A DNA stretch of 39,763 bases from Rubrivivax sp. (GTDB lineage Bacteria; Pseudomonadota; Gammaproteobacteria; Burkholderiales; Burkholderiaceae_C): contig JAIXWM010000168.1 of the NCBI GenBank assembly GCA_027491255.1, forward strand, positions 1 to 39,763, given 5' to 3'. Within the stretch, counting starts at the first letter, position 1. Each line of letters begins with the position of its first letter. The translations under genes were made by a program, and so were the position numbers. Shown in pieces: positions 1 to 8,779 of the stretch. Under the pieces are notes generated by a model. The model saw only the letters and a list, made by a program, of their open reading frames with translations, was not told where the DNA came from and did no database searches.

Positions 1-1247
1 CTCGCGAGGTTCGCGCGCACCCGGTCACGCACGTCGCTGCCTGCGAAGCCCTGTCGCAGGAAGAGGCGCGCAGCTACATCGACGACTCGGTAGACCGGGT
101 CCTGCACGCTCACCTGGAACGTCAGCGTGCACGGGTAGACCTCTGTGACCTGCCGCAGCACCAGGTTCTTCAGCGCGGGCGTCGGTACTGCCGCTCCCGC
201 CGTCGACTGCGGGATGACGTAGAGGATGCCCGTGTTCTCCGCGATGGTCGGGTCCTCGTTCGAGGTGAGCATCAGCGCCCGTGCGACGCTCGGGAGCCTG
301 CGCGCGTTGATCTCGAAGTCCTCCCTCGCGACCGTGCGCGTGAGCGCGCGCAGGCTCTCCGGGGCGAGCAGCTTCGCGGAGGCCACCGTCTGGCGATCCG
401 CGCCGCCCGAGGCGGGCAGCGGGTTGCGGACGGAGACCTGCACCGGGTTGCCGTACGCATCCTTGAAGGCACCCTCGATGACGACGATGCGGTCTGCGTC
501 GACGTTCCCGACGCTGCCGCCGCCCGTCTTGTAGGTGACCGAGACCGTGCCGCTCGGAGGCATGCCGCTCACGCCGTTGCCGAAGCGCAGCGTGGCGCGG
601 TCGTTCTGGTCGACGGCTACGACGAAGTGGCGGTCGTTGGCGCGCGAGTCGAGAAAGCTGTCGACCTCCGTGAACGCGCCCTGCGGCGTGGTCACGAGCG
701 CGGAGCCGTCGAGGTACGGGGCGTAGTCGAGGTGCAGCTCGAGGTCGGCGAGCCCGCGCGCGTCGAAGAGCTGGGTGTACGTCCTCGAGTTCTCGACCAC
801 GGCGACGACGCGCGGCGGGTCGGCGCCCGGGGCGATGACGGCAGGCGCGAGCAGCTGAAAGCGCACCGGCTCGGTGACCTCCTGCGTCCGCAGCACCGTG
901 CCGGCCGGGATGGTGACGCTCGCGGCCGGAGGGCGCGCGAGCTGCACGAGGACGTCCGCGGTCGCGGCCTGCGCGCCCTGCAGCCGGTAGCCGAGCATCT
1001 TCGCGAGGGCCATCACGCTCTTGCGCTGCGTGGCGGTCACGAGGCGCGACTCGCGGGCGAGGTTGTCCTGGTAGAACGTGAGCACGTCGCCGACGAAGGC
1101 GTAGAGCTCGACCAGCAGGTTCCCGAAGCTCGCGACGTCGAAGTCCGTCCAGTCCGGGAAGACGCTCTTCACGAGCGCGATCAGCCGCGCCCGAAGGGCG
1201 TCGAAATCCTTGTCGGTGTAGTCGACGGACTCGGGCAGCGTGGCCAC
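1..1247 (-). CDS. Baseplate J-like protein (gpJ family), C-terminus cut by window edge
   Basis: About 415 residues are visible. They read as a gpJ/gp6-type baseplate wedge protein: an N-terminal part typical of the family (TDFDVASFGNLLVEL, then a helix beginning FVGDVLTFYQDN), a middle beta-rich part with AGTVLRTQEV, and a later GGSVGNVDAD stretch. The family forms the inter-wedge ring of contractile tails and triggers sheath contraction. The start is a GTG at 1247 (reading VATLPESVDYTD), with GGAGGC nine bases upstream. That Shine-Dalgarno can pair with a GCCTCC two bases before it. The gene follows gp25, the usual P2-like order (V, W, J). It continues left of the window, so the C-terminal domain is not visible. 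Confidence 0.9.
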   Translation of the reverse strand, partial: MATLPESVDYTDKDFDALRARLIALVKSVFPDWTDFDVASFGNLLVELYAFVGDVLTFYQDNLARESRLVTATQRKSVMALAKMLGYRLQGAQAATADVLVQLARPPAASVTIPAGTVLRTQEVTEPVRFQLLAPAVIAPGADPPRVVAVVENSRTYTQLFDARGLADLELHLDYAPYLDGSALVTTPQGAFTEVDSFLDSRANDRHFVVAVDQNDRATLRFGNGVSGMPPSGTVSVTYKTGGGSVGNVDADRIVVIEGAFKDAYGNPVQVSVRNPLPASGGADRQTVASAKLLAPESLRALTRTVAREDFEINARRLPSVARALMLTSNEDPTIAENTGILYVIPQSTAGAAVPTPALKNLVLRQVTEVYPCTLTFQVSVQDPVYRVVDVAARLFLRQGFAGSDVRDRVRANLA

Positions 1248-1255
1248 GGCGGCAA

Positions 1256-1299
1256 GCCTCCGTGGAGGCAAAGCCGTCGAGCCTCGGCTCTCGGGGACC
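1256..1299 (-). promoter_or_regulatory. Copy of the TGTCCC-N20/21-TTTGCCCCC element with SD hairpin, before gpJ
   Basis: Read on the minus strand: GGTCCC, 21 nt, then TTTGCCTCC, then an inverted repeat GCCTCC-AC-GGAGGC whose right arm is the likely ribosome binding site of gpJ. It fills the 65-bp gap between gp25 and gpJ, one of the few gaps in this tail operon. The first hexamer differs by one base from the other copies. Confidence 0.5.
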
Positions 1300-1312
1300 C
1301 GGCCCCAGACGG

Positions 1313-1693
1313 TCAGCGCTCGAAGGACACGGCCACGGCCGCCGCCACGTCCCGCTCGCGCACCCGCACGCGAAGCGTGAGGGCCGGCCCGTCCTGCTCG
1401 ACGCTCAGGCTGACGAGCTGGGCGCCGGGCACCCAGCGCTTGAGGGCGTCGCGCACGTAGACGCGGGCCAGCTCCCTGAGGGCCGCGTCGTTGCGCTGGT
1501 GGCGCAGGAGCGCGAGGCCCGCCCCGAAGTTCGTCCGCCAGGGCAGCTCGCCCGAGGAGCGCGCCGTGGCGCCCTCGGTGAGCAGCGCCTGGCGCACCTT
1601 GGACGCGAGCAGCGCCTCGCCGCTGCCCACGGCGAAGTCGCGCTTCTTGTCGCGGCGGAACGGGATGAGGAGGTTCTGCGGCTGCTGGCTCAT
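1313..1693 (-). CDS. gp25/gpW-like baseplate wedge protein
   Basis: The 126-residue product fits the small gp25/gpW family that plugs the baseplate wedge and shares a fold with T4 lysozyme-like gp25. The visible pattern is an N-terminal IPFRRDKKRDFAVGSG, a central RSSGELPWRTNFGAGL (family motif around the conserved PWR and G), then an amphipathic helix and a terminal beta-hairpin (LTLRVRVRERD). The ATG at 1693 has GGAGAC upstream. It sits between the small hydrophobic protein gene and gpJ, as expected for gpV-gpW-gpJ order. It probably polymerises with gpJ to lock sheath and tube at the baseplate. Confidence 0.85.
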   Translation of the reverse strand: MSQQPQNLLIPFRRDKKRDFAVGSGEALLASKVRQALLTEGATARSSGELPWRTNFGAGLALLRHQRNDAALRELARVYVRDALKRWVPGAQLVSLSVEQDGPALTLRVRVRERDVAAAVAVSFER

Positions 1694-1703
1694 GGTCGTC
1701 TCC

Positions 1704-2378
1704 TCACGGCACCGGCACCGCGCTGCGCACGGTCTGCAGGGCCTCGATGATCGCGTCGATGGGCGGGATGACGTCGTCGAGCGGACGCCCGGCGAGGTTC
1801 GACAGGTCCGGCACCTCGGGCCCACCCACGATGCCGAGGAAGATGTTCAGGATGCCGATGAGCTTGCCGAGGCTCGCGAGCGACTTGCCGACGTTGGCCG
1901 CCTCCTGCGCCACGTTCGCCTGGGCGCAGCTCGTGATGGCCATCAGGCCCGCGTCCTCGAGCTCGGTCGCGCGGTCGATGGCGCCGAGGATCTGCTGCAT
2001 CTGCTGCTGCAGGTGCATGAGCTGGCTGCGCGCCTGCCGGAGCGTGTCGATGACGAGGTCGATGATCCCGATGATGGTGTACGGCAGCGACAGCTGCGGG
2101 ATGAGCCGCAGCAGCTTCGCCACCTTCTCGGCGAGCTCCGGGATGCACGCCGCGAGCGCGGTCGGGTCGGGAGGCGGGCCGAGCGAGTCCGGGATGGCCT
2201 TCACGCAGTTGAAGACGGCCACCACGGTGTCGATGATGTCGAACAGCGGCATCAGCGGCGTGAGCGCCGGCTGAATCGCCTGCATCAGGTTGATCTGCTG
2301 CATCGTCACGCCGCCCGGCAGCGTGATGGACAGCGGGTCGGGGATCTCCGGAATCTCGAGGCAGATGGGCAGCGCCAC
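1704..2378 (-). CDS. Hydrophobic alpha-helical baseplate-operon protein, function unknown
   Basis: The 224-residue product starts at a GTG (2378) preceded by GGAGGA. It is rich in Leu, Ile, Ala and Pro, and begins with a proline-studded segment (ICLEIPEIPDPLSITLPGG). Several hydrophobic helices follow, for example TIIGIIDLVIDTL and LIGILNIFLGIVGG, together with a Gln/Met-rich coiled-coil stretch (RSQLMHLQQQMQQIL). I recognise no enzyme motif. The position between the gpV spike and gp25 suggests a tail or baseplate structural role, perhaps a hub plug or membrane-contacting protein. This is inferred from context only. Confidence 0.6.
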   Translation of the reverse strand: MALPICLEIPEIPDPLSITLPGGVTMQQINLMQAIQPALTPLMPLFDIIDTVVAVFNCVKAIPDSLGPPPDPTALAACIPELAEKVAKLLRLIPQLSLPYTIIGIIDLVIDTLRQARSQLMHLQQQMQQILGAIDRATELEDAGLMAITSCAQANVAQEAANVGKSLASLGKLIGILNIFLGIVGGPEVPDLSNLAGRPLDDVIPPIDAIIEALQTVRSAVPVP

Positions 2379-2388
2379 GGCGTCCTCC

Positions 2389-2967
2389 TCAGATGGGCTC
2401 GGCGATGGGGCGGACCACCCGCCCGGCGATCGTGACCTGCGTGGCCTCGAGCGAGATGGCGCCGACCGCGCGCAGCGTGAGCGCCGTCGTCGCCTCGAGC
2501 GTGACCGTGTTCTCCTCGGCGTCGAAGATGAGGTGGTCGCCGGTCTTCTTGTTGGTGAGCTTGAGCTTCCGGCTGTCCTTCGACTCGTCGAGCTCGATGC
2601 GGAACGTCTGCGTCGCGAAGACGCGGTTGTCGGGAGGCGTCTTCTGCGCCTCCTCGGGCACTTCGCTCTCGCCGTTCGGCTTCCCCCAGTGCGCGGCCAG
2701 GTAGTACGGCGCCTCGACGTTCCCCTGGTTGAAGAACACCGCGACCTCGGCTCCCTCCTCGGGAACGGCGAACAGGCCGCGGTCCTTCGAGCCGCCGCCG
2801 CCCGTGCCGAGCGGCCAGGCCCACGCGCTCTCCGGCTCGAGCACGCCGGGGATGCAGACGCGCACGCGCCCGAGCTGCTCCTCGTCGTCGCGCTTCGTCA
2901 CGTAGCCGACGTACAGCCCGACGAGCCGGGTGTCGTGCGTGTGGATGTCGTCGTCGAAGGTGCTCAT
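2389..2967 (-). CDS. Baseplate assembly protein V (gpV/gp5-type spike)
   Basis: The 192-residue protein opens with the gpV/gp5-C OB-fold signature: LVGLYVGYVTKRDDEEQLGR followed by VRVCIPGV. An FAVPEEGAEVAVFF..GN motif marks the end of the OB barrel. The C-terminal third (around residues 115-185) is a run of short beta strands with Thr/Leu/Glu repeats, as in the beta-helical needle of spike proteins. In contractile tails the trimer caps the tube and pierces the envelope. No lysozyme domain is present. A Shine-Dalgarno GGAGAG precedes the ATG. The gene lies directly after the hub gene. Confidence 0.9.
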   Translation of the reverse strand: MSTFDDDIHTHDTRLVGLYVGYVTKRDDEEQLGRVRVCIPGVLEPESAWAWPLGTGGGGSKDRGLFAVPEEGAEVAVFFNQGNVEAPYYLAAHWGKPNGESEVPEEAQKTPPDNRVFATQTFRIELDESKDSRKLKLTNKKTGDHLIFDAEENTVTLEATTALTLRAVGAISLEATQVTIAGRVVRPIAEPI

Positions 2968-2980
2968 CGGTGGCTCTCCG

Positions 2981-4264
2981 TCATCGCGGCACGCTCATGC
3001 CGGCCTCTGGGTCCTCGGCGCCGATCGCGCGCCCGTCGCGCCGGTACTCGACGTGCGACGCACCGCTCGCAGGGTCGATGACCTCGACCTCGGTCATCGC
3101 GCCGCCCTCTGCAGGGGTCGCGCGATTGGGCGAGCCACCCTGGGGCTGGCCTTGCGCCGCGGCCCCGGCCTGTCGCCGCGCCCCGGTACCGTCGCGCGTG
3201 AGCTTCAGCTCCACGACGTAGCCGGCGGACGAGATGACGTGCTTCGCCTCGGTCACGTAGTACTTGCCCGAGAGCAGTCCGGAGATGCCGCGCACCTCGA
3301 GCACCTCCTTCGCGCGCAGCGTCGGATCGCCCACGACCTGCATCGAGAGCTTCACCGTCTCGCGCTCAGCGCGGCGGAAGCGCGCAGCCGACTCTCGCTC
3401 CGCGGCTGCTGGCGTCGGCGCCGAGGTCGGGTGGACGCTCGTCGTCGCGTTGCGCTCCTGCAGCGACGACGAGCCCGTCTCGGGGTCCACGACCTCGAGG
3501 ACGTCGCTGAGCGTGGCGCGCTCGACGGTGCTGCTGCTTGCCCGCGACTCGATCGTCGCCTTCGTCAGCGGATCGCGCCCGCGCACCTCGACGCGCCCTG
3601 TCCGGCGCGAGAGATCGGACTCGACGTTGAGCGAGATGATGTCGCCGCGCCCCGGGTCCGAGAACCAGGTGAGCACGTGGCTCGGTGCGCTCGCCTGGTT
3701 CCGCGAGCGCCAGTGGAGCCCGCCGTCGTCGACGAAGTACTCGAACTCTTCCCGCGCAGCGAGGCGCCGGAGGAAGCGTGCGTCCGTCTCGGCGGTCTGG
3801 TTGATGGTGTCGAGCACCTCGCTCGAGTCCTCGACGTCCGCGAACTCGCCCTCGTAGCCGTGCTCGGCGGCGATCTCCTTGGCCACGTCGCTGCGTGACT
3901 TGTTCGTCCACGCGCGCGTCTTGGCCTCGCGGTTCATCAGCACGCTGGTGGCCTGGCCCTCGATGGTCAGCGTCTGGAAGCCCTTGAGTTTCCTGACGAC
4001 CACCCGACGCGGAGGGGCCATGTTGCCCGGGTAGCCCCAGGACACCTCGAGCGTGGCGCCGCCGATCAGCTCCTCGCGGTCGAAGAGCGCGAGGTCGAAG
4101 TTGTCGAGCTGGAGCGAGACCTTGTCGGCCTGGCGCTCGGCGTCCTCGTAGGTGAAGCCGATGATGCGGCCGTCGAGGTTGAGCGGCTCGCCGCTCGGCG
4201 CCCGCTCGTTCGAGAGCACAGTGATGCGGACACCGGGCCCGCTTCGGTCGACGAGGTCCGTCAT
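2981..4264 (-). CDS. Phage late control D / gp27-like baseplate hub protein
   Basis: The 427-residue product matches the gpD/VgrG-hub family. An N-terminal beta barrel has the characteristic DGRIIGFTYEDAERQADKVS and LQLDN motif, followed by VSWGYPG. The central RSDVAKEIAAEHGYE and TDARFLRRLAAREEFEYFV signature of hub domain 2 follows. The last 60 residues are Gly/Gln/Pro-rich with a small acidic C-terminal module. The hub trimer links tube and spike. The start codon overlaps the preceding gene by 4 nt (ATGA), indicating translational coupling. Confidence 0.92.
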   Translation of the reverse strand: MTDLVDRSGPGVRITVLSNERAPSGEPLNLDGRIIGFTYEDAERQADKVSLQLDNFDLALFDREELIGGATLEVSWGYPGNMAPPRRVVVRKLKGFQTLTIEGQATSVLMNREAKTRAWTNKSRSDVAKEIAAEHGYEGEFADVEDSSEVLDTINQTAETDARFLRRLAAREEFEYFVDDGGLHWRSRNQASAPSHVLTWFSDPGRGDIISLNVESDLSRRTGRVEVRGRDPLTKATIESRASSSTVERATLSDVLEVVDPETGSSSLQERNATTSVHPTSAPTPAAAERESAARFRRAERETVKLSMQVVGDPTLRAKEVLEVRGISGLLSGKYYVTEAKHVISSAGYVVELKLTRDGTGARRQAGAAAQGQPQGGSPNRATPAEGGAMTEVEVIDPASGASHVEYRRDGRAIGAEDPEAGMSVPR

Positions 4265-4602
4265 GCTTCGACCCTCCGGCGCTGCTCGCTCAGGATGACG
4301 TCGGTGAGCACGCGCAGGCTCGGCACCAAGAGGCGGCGGCCGACCTCCAGCTCGAGCGTCGGGTCGACGATCGGATCGGGCTGAAAGTCGGCGAGCACCC
4401 ACCAGAAGCCGCAGGCCCGCGGGAGCGGCGCGAAGTAGCGCCCCGCAAGGTCGAAGAGCATGTCGCCCTGCGCGACGACGTGGACGCGCGTGTCGGTGTG
4501 CTCGCGAAAGCGGTAGGGCTCGCGCTCCGTGAGGAACAGCTGCGCGAGCTCGTCACGCACGCCGAGCGCGAAGGAGTGCCGGGAGCCGGTGCGGGGCGCC
4601 AT
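4261..4602 (-). CDS. LysM-like tail protein (gp53/gpX type)
   Basis: The 113-residue protein contains a LysM-like module: HVVAQGDMLFDLAGRYF, then a WWVLADFQPDPIVDP loop and LELEVGRRLLVPSLRV. This arrangement is typical of gpX/gp53-like baseplate proteins that connect tape measure, tube and hub. No signal peptide is present, so it is not a cell-wall enzyme. Its ATG overlaps the stop of the previous gene, and its own stop overlaps the hub start (both ATGA), so the three are translated as a coupled unit. Confidence 0.8.
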   Translation of the reverse strand: MAPRTGSRHSFALGVRDELAQLFLTEREPYRFREHTDTRVHVVAQGDMLFDLAGRYFAPLPRACGFWWVLADFQPDPIVDPTLELEVGRRLLVPSLRVLTDVILSEQRRRVEA

Positions 4603-5114
4603 CACTCGACCTCCTCGCGCAGCTCTTCGCTGGTCACGCGCGTGTCGAGGATCTCCTCGAAGGAGACGCTCGCCGTGTAGACGAGCACCAGACCGTCGAC
4701 GGCGAGCTGCTTGTACTGGAACTCCACGCTGGCGACGACGCACTCGACGGTGACGACGCTCGGCCAGATGAAGAGGACGCGGGGCGGCGCCGTCGCGGCC
4801 ACGCCCTCGGTGCCCTCGGGCGGCACCGTGAGCGCGCGCAGGAACGCTCGGAATTCGAGGATGTTCACGTCGCCCGGCTGCTCGGCGGCGAAGAAGCGGT
4901 CGAGGTAGAACTCGACGCCTGACAGTTGCCGGTTCGCCGTGCTCTGGAACTGCAGCACCTGATGCGACAGCCCGGGCACGGCGAGGCGGTTCCAGTTCAC
5001 CTGCAGCTTCTCGGTCACCTGCGTCGGGTTGAAGAGGCACTCGAGCGACTCCCCGCTCGTGACGTTCACGAGCAGGCAGCGAGGAGCGCGGGCGAGAGCG
5101 GCATCGAGCGACAC
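4602..5114 (-). CDS. Contractile-tail tube-associated protein (CIS-tube family)
   Basis: The 170-residue protein has the signature of the contractile injection system tube/tube-initiator family, which resembles the N-terminal domain of LysM-type tail proteins. Visible motifs are LECLFNPTQVTEKLQVNWNR, a QFQSTANRQLSGVEFYLD segment, and PPRVLFIWP followed by a strand-rich C-terminus. These proteins usually seed or adapt the tube above the hub. The order tape measure, CIS-tube, LysM, hub is the standard one in mixed P2/T4-type tails. Its 3' end overlaps the LysM gene. Confidence 0.8.
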   Translation of the reverse strand: MSLDAALARAPRCLLVNVTSGESLECLFNPTQVTEKLQVNWNRLAVPGLSHQVLQFQSTANRQLSGVEFYLDRFFAAEQPGDVNILEFRAFLRALTVPPEGTEGVAATAPPRVLFIWPSVVTVECVVASVEFQYKQLAVDGLVLVYTASVSFEEILDTRVTSEELREEVE

Positions 5115-5127
5115 GCGTCCTCCTTCC

Positions 5128-7806
5128 TCAGTACGCCGGGACCGGCGAGAACGAGCGGGTGGCCGAGTCGCGGTCCGCTCGATGGACCGCGGTGGCGAGG
5201 GTCGTGCCGTCGACCTGGAGGTTGACGGTGATGGGCGGCGACGCAGGCGGCGCGGCAGGCGTCATCGGGAAGGACGCGGGGATGGCGGGCGTCATCGCCG
5301 CAACCGCGGGCATCGACGACATGGCGTCGCTCGCAGGTGCGCCGGGCGCCGCAGTTCCCGGTCGCGTCGGGCGCGTGAACGTCAGGTCCTGCACGCCCAT
5401 GCCCTCGGCCATGTCCGCGCGGAGCGAGTCGCGGAAGTCGCGGATGCCCTGCTGCCAGTGGGTGCCCTCGCCGAAGAGTCCAGTGAGCGCATCGACCACG
5501 CCCGCGATGGCCCCAGCCAGCTCGAGCACCACGCCGATGATGGCGTCGACGACTCCGAAGGCCACGAGCTTCATGCCCATCCAGATGTCGCTCCAGCTGC
5601 CGGTGAAGATGCCGCCGATGATGAAGACGACGCCGGTGATGACGTCGGCGAGCCCGGAGAAGACCGACATCACGATCTGGATGGCTGCGCTGATGACTGC
5701 GACGGCCGCCGAGACGATCGACACGAGCACGCCGATGGCGCTGATGATCCAGCCGATGACGAAGGCGATGACGTTGCCGAGCGCGGTCCAGGCGCTGCCG
5801 TTCTGCTGCGTCGCCGAGGTGCTGCCGAACATGTAGTTGATGACCTCCTGGATCTTCGAGCCGAGCTGCGAGAGCGCGCTCCAGAGCACCGAGCCGCCGG
5901 CGCTGATCCACTCCCAGCCCTGGGCGACGCCCTCGGCGACCTCGACCACGGCCGTCATGGCCTGGACGATCAGCTCGAACACGGTCGCGAGCACGCGGCC
6001 GACGCGCTCGCCGGTGAGGCCGAACTCGCGGAACCGCGACGAGGCGGTCCCTGCGTCGTCCCGCTCCGAGAGGAAGCCGAGCGCCGTGCCGAGGCGTCGG
6101 AGCGCGTTGAGGAACGCGTCGATCGTCGGCCGCGCGGCCTCGATGCCCGCCGAGAACCCCGTCGCGATGCCCGCGAAGAAGTTCCGGATGCGGTTCACCC
6201 AGAGGAACACGTTGATGAGGAAGTCCTTGAGCCCCTGGTTCTCGGCGCGGTTCAGCTCGTCGCGCACGGCGCCCGAGAAGCCGCCCTGGTCGAAGAGCTG
6301 CGTGAGCCCGCGGAAGGCGAGCGAGATGCGCGCTCCAACGCCCTGGAAGAAGTCCGCGATGCCGCCGACGTTGTTCCGGAAGGCGACGACGAAGCCGGCG
6401 ACCGCGAGCGCGAGCACGCCGAAGATGAGCACCGCCGGCAGGATGGTCGCGAGCAGCCCGCCGAGCGTGATGCCCGCCGCCTTGAGCCCGATGATGAGCA
6501 GCGCGATGCCGGCCTTGGCTGCGATGACCGCGCCGACCATCGCGACGACGGCGCCGGCTCCCACGACGAACGCCGCGAAGGCGCGCTTCACCGGCGCGGG
6601 CAGCTGGCGGAACACGCCCAGCACGGCGTTCACGACGTCGACGACGATGGTGACGAGCGGCCGGAAGACCTGCGCGAAGGGCTCGCCCGCGACGATCGCG
6701 AGCGTCTCGAGAGACCCCGCGAGGAGCCGCTTCTGCCCCTCGAACGTGTTGAGCATCTGCTCGCGGAAGCGCGCGGCCGTGCCGCCAGCGTTCTCGAACT
6801 GGTCGCGCAGGTACGCGATGGCCTGGGCGCCGCGGACGGTCTCGCCGGTGTTGGTTCGGATGCCGCTGGTGACCTGCGTGAGGATGGCGTTCACGCCTCC
6901 GAGCGCCTCGCGCCCGAAGGCCTGCAGCAGGAACGCCGAGCGCTGCGACTCGCTCATGCGATCGAGCGCCGGCGCCATGTCGCCCAGCACGTCGAGGAAC
7001 GCGCGGAAGCCGCCCTGGCTGTCGACCACGGCGACGCCGATGCCACGAAGCCGCTGCTGCACCTGCGGGTCGGCCAGGCGCTCCATCGCCACCGCCGTCG
7101 CCGTCGAGGCACGCTCGACGCCGGGGATGACGTTCTTCACGAGACCGAGGGCGATGAGCGTCTCGGAGAGCGACTGGTGCAGCGCCTGGGCTCCGCGCGA
7201 GGCGGTGCCGAGCGCCATGGGCAGCTCGCTCGCGTTGAGCGCGAACACGTTGACCGCCTGCAGCATGCGGTCGACCGAGATCGAGGCCTGGTCCGTCGAG
7301 ATGCCAAAGGCCTTCATCGCCTGCGAGGCAAGCCCCGCCGCCTGCTGCGGCGACAGCTCCCCGAGCGAGCCTGCGGCGAGGTCGAGCACGGGGATGAGGA
7401 GCTGCATCGACTCCTGGGCGTTGAAGCCTGCCTGCGCGAGCTCCCGGAGCCCCATCGTCGCCTCGGTGGGCGAGAACTGCGTAGCGATGCCGGCGTCGAT
7501 GGCCGCCCCACGGAGCTGCTCCAGCTCCACGGCGGTGGCGCCGGACACGGCGGCGACCGCGGCGATCGACTGCTCGAAGCGGCCTGCGGCGTTGGCGAGC
7601 GAGAACGCCGCGCCCACCGTCGCGGCGCCGGCCGTGAAGACCGCGAGCCCGACGCCCAGCTGCTGGAACGCGCCCTGGATGTTCTCGGTGCCGAGCCCGA
7701 CGCGGCGGTCGAGGCTCGTGAAGTTCCGCTCGAGGTTCGAGATGGCCCCGGAGGCCAGGTCACGGGCAGTGAAGACGAAGCCGAGCCCGAGGTTGTTGAG
7801 CGCCAT
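5128..7806 (-). CDS. Tail tape measure protein
   Basis: The 892-residue product is the longest tail gene here, as expected for the protein whose length sets tail length. Residues about 75-330 carry a TP901-type core (SGATAVELEQLRGAAIDAG, then FSPTEATMGLRELAQAGF and GELSPQQAAGLASQAMKAFG). Two long hydrophobic stretches follow, around residues 400-470 and 680-770, likely able to insert in membrane during DNA entry. The C-terminus is Pro/Ala-rich and low in complexity. It lies immediately after the chaperone genes. No C-terminal peptidase domain is visible. Confidence 0.92.
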   Translation of the reverse strand: MALNNLGLGFVFTARDLASGAISNLERNFTSLDRRVGLGTENIQGAFQQLGVGLAVFTAGAATVGAAFSLANAAGRFEQSIAAVAAVSGATAVELEQLRGAAIDAGIATQFSPTEATMGLRELAQAGFNAQESMQLLIPVLDLAAGSLGELSPQQAAGLASQAMKAFGISTDQASISVDRMLQAVNVFALNASELPMALGTASRGAQALHQSLSETLIALGLVKNVIPGVERASTATAVAMERLADPQVQQRLRGIGVAVVDSQGGFRAFLDVLGDMAPALDRMSESQRSAFLLQAFGREALGGVNAILTQVTSGIRTNTGETVRGAQAIAYLRDQFENAGGTAARFREQMLNTFEGQKRLLAGSLETLAIVAGEPFAQVFRPLVTIVVDVVNAVLGVFRQLPAPVKRAFAAFVVGAGAVVAMVGAVIAAKAGIALLIIGLKAAGITLGGLLATILPAVLIFGVLALAVAGFVVAFRNNVGGIADFFQGVGARISLAFRGLTQLFDQGGFSGAVRDELNRAENQGLKDFLINVFLWVNRIRNFFAGIATGFSAGIEAARPTIDAFLNALRRLGTALGFLSERDDAGTASSRFREFGLTGERVGRVLATVFELIVQAMTAVVEVAEGVAQGWEWISAGGSVLWSALSQLGSKIQEVINYMFGSTSATQQNGSAWTALGNVIAFVIGWIISAIGVLVSIVSAAVAVISAAIQIVMSVFSGLADVITGVVFIIGGIFTGSWSDIWMGMKLVAFGVVDAIIGVVLELAGAIAGVVDALTGLFGEGTHWQQGIRDFRDSLRADMAEGMGVQDLTFTRPTRPGTAAPGAPASDAMSSMPAVAAMTPAIPASFPMTPAAPPASPPITVNLQVDGTTLATAVHRADRDSATRSFSPVPAY

Positions 7807-7809
7807 CGG

Positions 7810-7995
7810 TCACCTCCGCTTCGCGGCCTTCTCGAGTTCCTTCGCCTCCCGTGCGCGCTGCTGACCGATGCGCTCGATCATCCAGTCGCGGTCACTCGTC
7901 GGCAGCTCGAGGGCATCGTCGAGCGTCACGGCGAGGCCGGAGCCTCCGTGTTGCTGCCAGCAGAGCTGGAAGATGCCCTCGCGCCAGCTCTCCAT
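7810..7995 (-). CDS. Small downstream partner of the tail assembly chaperone (possible frameshift extension)
   Basis: The ATG at 7995 comes 2 nt after the TGA of the chaperone gene and gives 61 residues: an N-terminal SWREGIFQLCWQQHGG, a DALELPTSDRDWMIERIG helix and a charged coiled-coil tail rich in Lys/Glu/Arg. The same frame stays open far to the right (to about 8643) and overlaps the chaperone frame, in the -1 phase. In many phages such a pair is expressed as G and a frameshifted G-T product before the tape measure. Either reinitiation at this ATG or a -1 shift upstream would express it. I saw no classic slippery heptamer; GGGGTTC near 8065 is the closest. Confidence 0.6.
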   Translation of the reverse strand: MESWREGIFQLCWQQHGGSGLAVTLDDALELPTSDRDWMIERIGQQRAREAKELEKAAKRR

Positions 7996-7997
7996 GG

Positions 7998-8774
7998 TCA
8001 CGTCGGGGAAGAGGTGCTCCGGGCTTTCCGCCTCGCAGTCCTGTCCCGGCCCGGCAGGAAGAACCCCTTGTCGAAAGGGAGGTCGACGTCCTGCGTGCCG
8101 AAGCACTCGGGGCACTCGATCTCGATGGTCGTGTCCACGCCGCAGTCGACGCGGTCGAACTCGTCGACCAGGAAGTCCGCGTCGCGGAGCGTGAGGTCCT
8201 CGAGGAACTGGCGCTTCGCCTTCGCGTCGATGCCGTCGATGTCGAGCACGCGGTACGCGAGCACCGCGGAGAGGAGCTTGTCGGGCGCGGAGCGCTGGAG
8301 CGCCGGGAGCTTCCGCTCGTCCTCGCCCGTGAGGAGCCGGAAGCGGACGCGCTTGCCGGCGTCGGGCAGCGTCGTCTCGAAGCGGTTCCCGCCGACGAAC
8401 GCGGCGCGGCTCTCCTCGGAGAGCGGGCGCACCGGGAGCTTGGTCAGCTCGACCTCCCAGTCGATGCGCGCGCGGCAGGCGTCGTTCCGGCAGCTGACAC
8501 CGAAGGCGTACTCCGGCCCGTAGGTCATCGCGCGGACCATGAGCAGGGCGAAGAACCGGTCGCCCTGGAGCACCTTGCCCCAGTCGACCTTGCCGCCCTC
8601 GCCGAAGACGTAGGGCCCCGGGTCGAGGGTCTCCTCCCAGCACGAGCCGAGCAGCTCGTCGATCTGCCCGCCGTTCTTGGCGAGCTTGCGGTCAGCGAGG
8701 ACGCGCTCCTCGCGAACCTTCATGCCGCGAACGCGGCCCGAGAGCCCCGAAGGGCATGTGATGACGTCTGCCAT
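7998..8774 (-). CDS. T4-type baseplate/tail assembly chaperone with Cys pairs
   Basis: The 258-residue protein opens with a beta-rich segment (PSGLSGRVRGMKVREERVL) found at the start of gp26/gp51-like chaperones in such tail clusters. It then has a long helical region. Two Cys pairs (CRNDAC near residue 98 and CPEC near 221) look like the halves of one zinc-binding knuckle. The family assists tape measure and baseplate assembly and is not usually in the virion. Its ATG follows GGAGGC inside a hairpin-forming leader. The gene is the first after the accessory island, so the upstream 93 bp may hold the signal that restarts tail gene expression. Confidence 0.7.
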   Translation of the reverse strand: MADVITCPSGLSGRVRGMKVREERVLADRKLAKNGGQIDELLGSCWEETLDPGPYVFGEGGKVDWGKVLQGDRFFALLMVRAMTYGPEYAFGVSCRNDACRARIDWEVELTKLPVRPLSEESRAAFVGGNRFETTLPDAGKRVRFRLLTGEDERKLPALQRSAPDKLLSAVLAYRVLDIDGIDAKAKRQFLEDLTLRDADFLVDEFDRVDCGVDTTIEIECPECFGTQDVDLPFDKGFFLPGRDRTARRKARSTSSPT

Positions 8775-8779
8775 GCGCT

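Noticed and set aside
5029..8523. Very long plus-strand open frame (1164 codons) opposite the tape measure gene
   Set aside because: Arg/Glu/Asp/His-rich composition typical of antisense to high-GC coding DNA; the minus-strand tape measure and chaperone genes explain the region.
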